Of a stretch of 64,000 bases of DNA, positions 63,507 through 64,000 are shown piece by piece. A program made the translations under genes and the position numbers. Position 1 is the stretch's first letter. Every line of letters starts with the position of its first letter. The notes below the pieces were generated by a model. It ran no database searches and was not told where the DNA came from. It saw nothing but the letters and a program-made list of their open reading frames with translations. Source of the stretch: JAILLW01 sp045629045 (GTDB lineage Bacteria > Bacillota > Clostridia > Lachnospirales > Lachnospiraceae); assembly GCA_045629045.1 (NCBI GenBank), contig JAZQQM010000004.1, positions 62,001 through 126,000 of the forward strand, in the 5' to 3' direction.

Positions 63507-64000
63507 ATGATAAAGACAAGTATTGATGGAATTAGTGTAGCCGGAATGGCTGCGGCAGTTTCTAATGAATGGATTTCTTTAAAAAGCCTTATGGAAGCAA
63601 ATGGGCAGGGCGACATTGCGGATAAATTTATAAAGAAGACAGGCGTAACTGGACGATATAATGCTGGAATTAAGCAGACTACGTCTGATTTTTGCTTTGT
63701 TGCTGCCAAGAGAATAATTGAAGAGAAAAAAATAGATGCGAATGAGATAGGAATTTTGGTTTTTGTAACACAATCACCGGATTACGGAATTCCAGCTACT
63801 GCTTGTGTGTTACAGAAGAGATTGGGATTGAGTACAGATTGCATTGCATTTGACGTCAATTTGGGATGCTCAGGCTTTACTTATGGTATAAATATTGTTG
63901 CAAGCCTTATGAAGAACTCTTCGGCAAAGTATGCATTGTTGCTATGTGGTGATACTTCTGCCAAGGAAAGATTAGCTGATGAGAAAACGAAATCTTCAAA
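63507..64000 (+). CDS. 3-oxoacyl-ACP synthase III (FabH)-like, 3' partial
   Basis: The first ~164 residues of a KAS III-type condensing enzyme, open to the window end. ATG 63507 is preceded by AGGAGG at 63496-63501. KKTGVTGRYNAG, ILVFVTQSPDYGIPATACVL and AFDVNLGCSGFTYG match the FabH fold, with the catalytic Cys at residue 121. It would condense an acyl-CoA starter with malonyl-ACP. The His and Asn of the triad lie beyond the window. It completes a minimal set for making a short 3-hydroxyacyl chain. Confidence 0.88.
   Translation, partial: MIKTSIDGISVAGMAAAVSNEWISLKSLMEANGQGDIADKFIKKTGVTGRYNAGIKQTTSDFCFVAAKRIIEEKKIDANEIGILVFVTQSPDYGIPATACVLQKRLGLSTDCIAFDVNLGCSGFTYGINIVASLMKNSSAKYALLLCGDTSAKERLADEKTKSS

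Noticed and set aside
63023..63709. 228-codon open frame on the minus strand
   Set aside because: It lies antisense to the SDR and FabH-like genes, whose motifs are complete, spans their junction, and shows no family motif of its own.
1..64000. Mobile elements, CRISPR arrays, tRNA or rRNA genes
   Set aside because: Nothing resembling transposase motifs, terminal inverted repeats, regularly spaced repeats or structural RNA genes was seen, and coding density leaves almost no room for them.

Overview
The window is one uninterrupted cell-surface glycan biosynthesis locus. I count 54 protein-coding genes, all on the + strand, mostly overlapping by a few bases or separated by fewer than 25. The largest gap without coding sequence is 88 bp. 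The locus runs off both ends: the first gene lacks its start and the last lacks its end. I saw no tRNA, rRNA, CRISPR array, transposase or phage gene. Frequent GTG/TTG starts, AGGAGG-type ribosome binding sites, moderate-to-low G+C and the protein style suggest a low-GC Gram-positive of the Clostridia, probably a Lachnospiraceae (Butyrivibrio/Roseburia-like). The genus is inference only.

Layout. (1) 1-7.3 kb: end of an ABC flippase, a GT11 fucosyltransferase-like enzyme, the only polyprenyl-phosphate sugar-phosphate transferase (chain initiation), GT4 and GT2 glycosyltransferases and a pyruvyl transferase. (2) 7.3-17.4 kb: GT2, a GH105-like protein, a YdjC/ChbG deacetylase, a GT-C membrane protein, GT4, a GT26-GT4 fusion, a Wzy/ligase-like polymerase and a GT-D glycosyltransferase. 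(3) 17.4-28.8 kb: second ABC flippase, several GT4 enzymes, a NodB-like deacetylase and two large GT-C membrane proteins. (4) 28.8-38.6 kb: PIG-L deacetylase, GT-A enzyme, WbsX/GH99-like protein, GT2, third ABC flippase and a divergent GT-D protein, then a lower-GC cassette (GT2, GNAT, PIG-L). (5) 38.6-45.5 kb: GT87-like and LIC_10190-like membrane glycosyltransferases, GT2 enzymes, a GtrB/DPM1-like polyprenyl-phosphate sugar synthase and an O-acyltransferase. (6) 45.5-53.4 kb: an unusual sugar-making module with a split transketolase, a membrane GT, a YerE/acetolactate-synthase-like TPP enzyme, a CDP-glucose pyrophosphorylase (RfbF) and a DRE-TIM aldolase fused to an unknown domain. (7) 53.5-59.3 kb: a low-GC block with a methyltransferase, divergent GT-D, fourth ABC flippase, GT-A enzyme and GT4. 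It is a rearranged paralogous copy of part of region 4. (8) 59.3-64 kb: a frame-disrupted sugar aminotransferase, a NeuD/PglD-like acyltransferase and a miniature fatty-acid-synthase set (FabD-like, metallo-beta-lactamase hydrolase, FabG-like, FabH-like).

How it may work together (inference): one initiating transferase starts a glycan on undecaprenyl phosphate. Cytoplasmic GT2/GT4/GT11/GT-D enzymes extend it, and PglK-like ABC exporters flip the product or products. Six GT-C-type membrane proteins, fed by polyprenyl-phosphate sugars from the GtrB-like enzyme, may add residues outside, and the Wzy-like protein polymerises or ligates. Deacetylases, acyltransferases, pyruvyl transferase and methyltransferase decorate the chain. 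Regions 6 and 8 look like dedicated routes to unusual building blocks: a possible CDP-linked branched sugar and a 4-amino sugar carrying a purpose-made acyl group.
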